NCBI RefSeq assembly: GCF_002813755.1
Contig: NZ_CP018061.1
Location: 3,293,453-3,357,452 of the forward strand
Source: Enterococcus mundtii
GTDB taxonomy: Bacteria; Bacillota; Bacilli; Lactobacillales; Enterococcaceae
Direction of reading: 5' to 3'
Length of the DNA stretch: 64,000 nt
The stretch's first letter is position 1; each line of letters opens with the position of its first letter. The notes under the pieces were generated by a model. It saw nothing but the letters and a program-made list of their open reading frames with translations. It ran no database searches and had not been told where the DNA came from. Below are positions 63,366 through 64,000 of this stretch, in pieces. The translations under genes were made by a program, and so were the position numbers.

Positions 63366-63827
63366 ATGGAAATAGAAGATGGTGAGATTAGAAATTTATG
63401 CTTTGATAAAAAAGAGTAATTCCAGGTTGGTGTCTATTGATTTCAGATAATAATGAAGAATATTTAATAAGACAAAACAATTTCATGGTAGGTTTAAAGC
63501 AATATAGAGTTAATAGAAAGATCTATCCAAGCCAGTATTTCTTTGAGTGAATCCAGTATTTCTGGGTTTAGAAATGGAGAAGGAAATCAAGAAAAAATCA
63601 GAAAAAAGTTATTTAGGAGTAGCCATTGGACTTCCTTTAAGTAACTTAGTGAGGGACTTTATTCCACAGAATTGGCTTTGGGGCAAAAGTAATTTGCCAA
63701 TAGATATGTTGGAGGAATCATCAATTTATTATTCTTCTGGTTAACATTAGTCGTTTGTCTTTCTGTTGTCTCTTATTGGAGAAAAAATAGATTAAAAATG
63801 GAATTAGAAAAAGAGGTAGTTCTTTAA
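63366..63827 (+). pseudogene. degenerate paralog A' of the immunity protein
   Basis: Collinear with protein A but broken in several places. MEIEDGEIRNLCFDKK (stop 63419) needs one A at 63408-63413 to enter VIPGWCLLISDNNEEYLIRQN. A third segment, LEMEKEIKKKSEKSYLG through NWLWGKSNLPIDML, lies in the frame from 63547. One added G near 63712-63716 gives GGIINLLFFWLTLVVCLS to TAA 63827. An 11-base direct repeat (CCAGTATTTCT) sits at the middle break. Not functional as read. Confidence 0.6.
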
Positions 63828-63899
63828 AGCTTATAGGTAAGGGATATGCAATTACTCCATTGATCATTACACAAAAAATTTAAAGTGGTGGTGAGAAGA

Positions 63900-64000
63900 A
63901 TGAAGATGATTCATTGCGTAAAGGTATTAATAGTAGGGATAGGATTGCTTATATTTTATGGCATATTTACGCTAGTGCTTCCTTTTTTGATACAAGAAAG
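63900..64000 (+). CDS. small membrane protein B' (partial, runs off the window)
   Basis: 33 codons visible, beginning MKMIHCVKVLIVGIGLLIFY and continuing with a membrane helix ending LVLPFLIQE. The position after A' and the helix pattern parallel protein B, suggesting a second A-B pair. The 3' end is outside the window. Confidence 0.45.
   Translation, partial: MKMIHCVKVLIVGIGLLIFYGIFTLVLPFLIQE

Overview
The window is about 64 kb of low-GC Firmicutes chromosome, most likely Enterococcus (E. faecium/hirae/durans/mundtii-like). The evidence is the combination of a mevalonate isoprenoid cluster (mvaK1-mvaD-mvaK2-fni), a bifunctional AdhE behind Rex-type operators, infC-rpmI-rplT with a structured leader, PepV and glutamyl aminopeptidase, a cellobiose PTS, strong GGAGG ribosome sites, and two chitin-active lytic polysaccharide monooxygenases. 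The species assignment is inference.

Layout. 1-5.2 kb: tgt, yajC, adhE and a small DUF5316-type membrane protein. 5.3-15.3 kb: a catabolic island for unsaturated uronates (GH105 hydrolase, DctPQM TRAP importer, sugar isomerase, AraC regulator, IclR regulator, KDPG aldolase, KDG kinase, KduI, KduD); it takes a lyase-generated unsaturated uronate to pyruvate and glyceraldehyde-3-phosphate. Two copies of one 17-bp near-palindrome mark probable IclR operators. 15.4-19.4 kb: the mevalonate operon (minus strand). 19.7-24.1 kb: a deoxynucleoside kinase and two tandem secreted AA10-FnIII-FnIII-CBM5/12 enzymes. 24.5-25.9 kb: infC operon with an attenuator. 26.2-27.6 kb: a small defence-type island with an AbiF/Abi_2 HEPN protein followed by its own promoter, a roughly 145-nt structured RNA and a 15-bp terminator; this looks like an AbiF toxin with its abiF-type RNA. 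28-34.3 kb: a DUF6056 membrane protein and a transporter plus hydantoinase/oxoprolinase plus HExxH-protein operon with a convergent GntR regulator. 34.4-51.5 kb: mostly housekeeping genes (thioesterase, NAD(P)HX dehydratase, PepV, GntR-CelB-GH1 beta-glucoside operon, an SSADH-like dehydrogenase, GT2, M42 peptidase, thioredoxin, USP, YtpR, HtrA).

51.2-53.7 kb: a DnaA-box cluster lies between htrA and rlmH, and the 3' end of rlmH carries the sequence that serves as the SCC attachment site in staphylococci. Beyond it, gene content turns accessory: a DUF1456 gene broken by an apparent 13-nt deletion, an orphan gene, panE with a membrane PTS-IIC-like protein, a DUF998 gene cut off by a decayed IS256-family element, an Ohr/OsmC protein, a membrane-anchored propeller-like protein and an orphan HsdS fragment.

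60.9-64 kb: a type VII secretion LXG polymorphic-toxin module. A DUF3958-like coiled-coil partner precedes an LXG toxin that is split by a -1 frame change exactly at an A_AAA_AAT heptamer. Its C-terminus is glycine-rich and hydrophobic (TelE-like, probably pore-forming). After it come two related pairs of probable immunity genes (A-B-A'-B'); A and A' carry several single-base frame breaks. The module continues past the window end. The AbiF/RNA pair and the frameshifted LXG/immunity array are the parts most worth following up.
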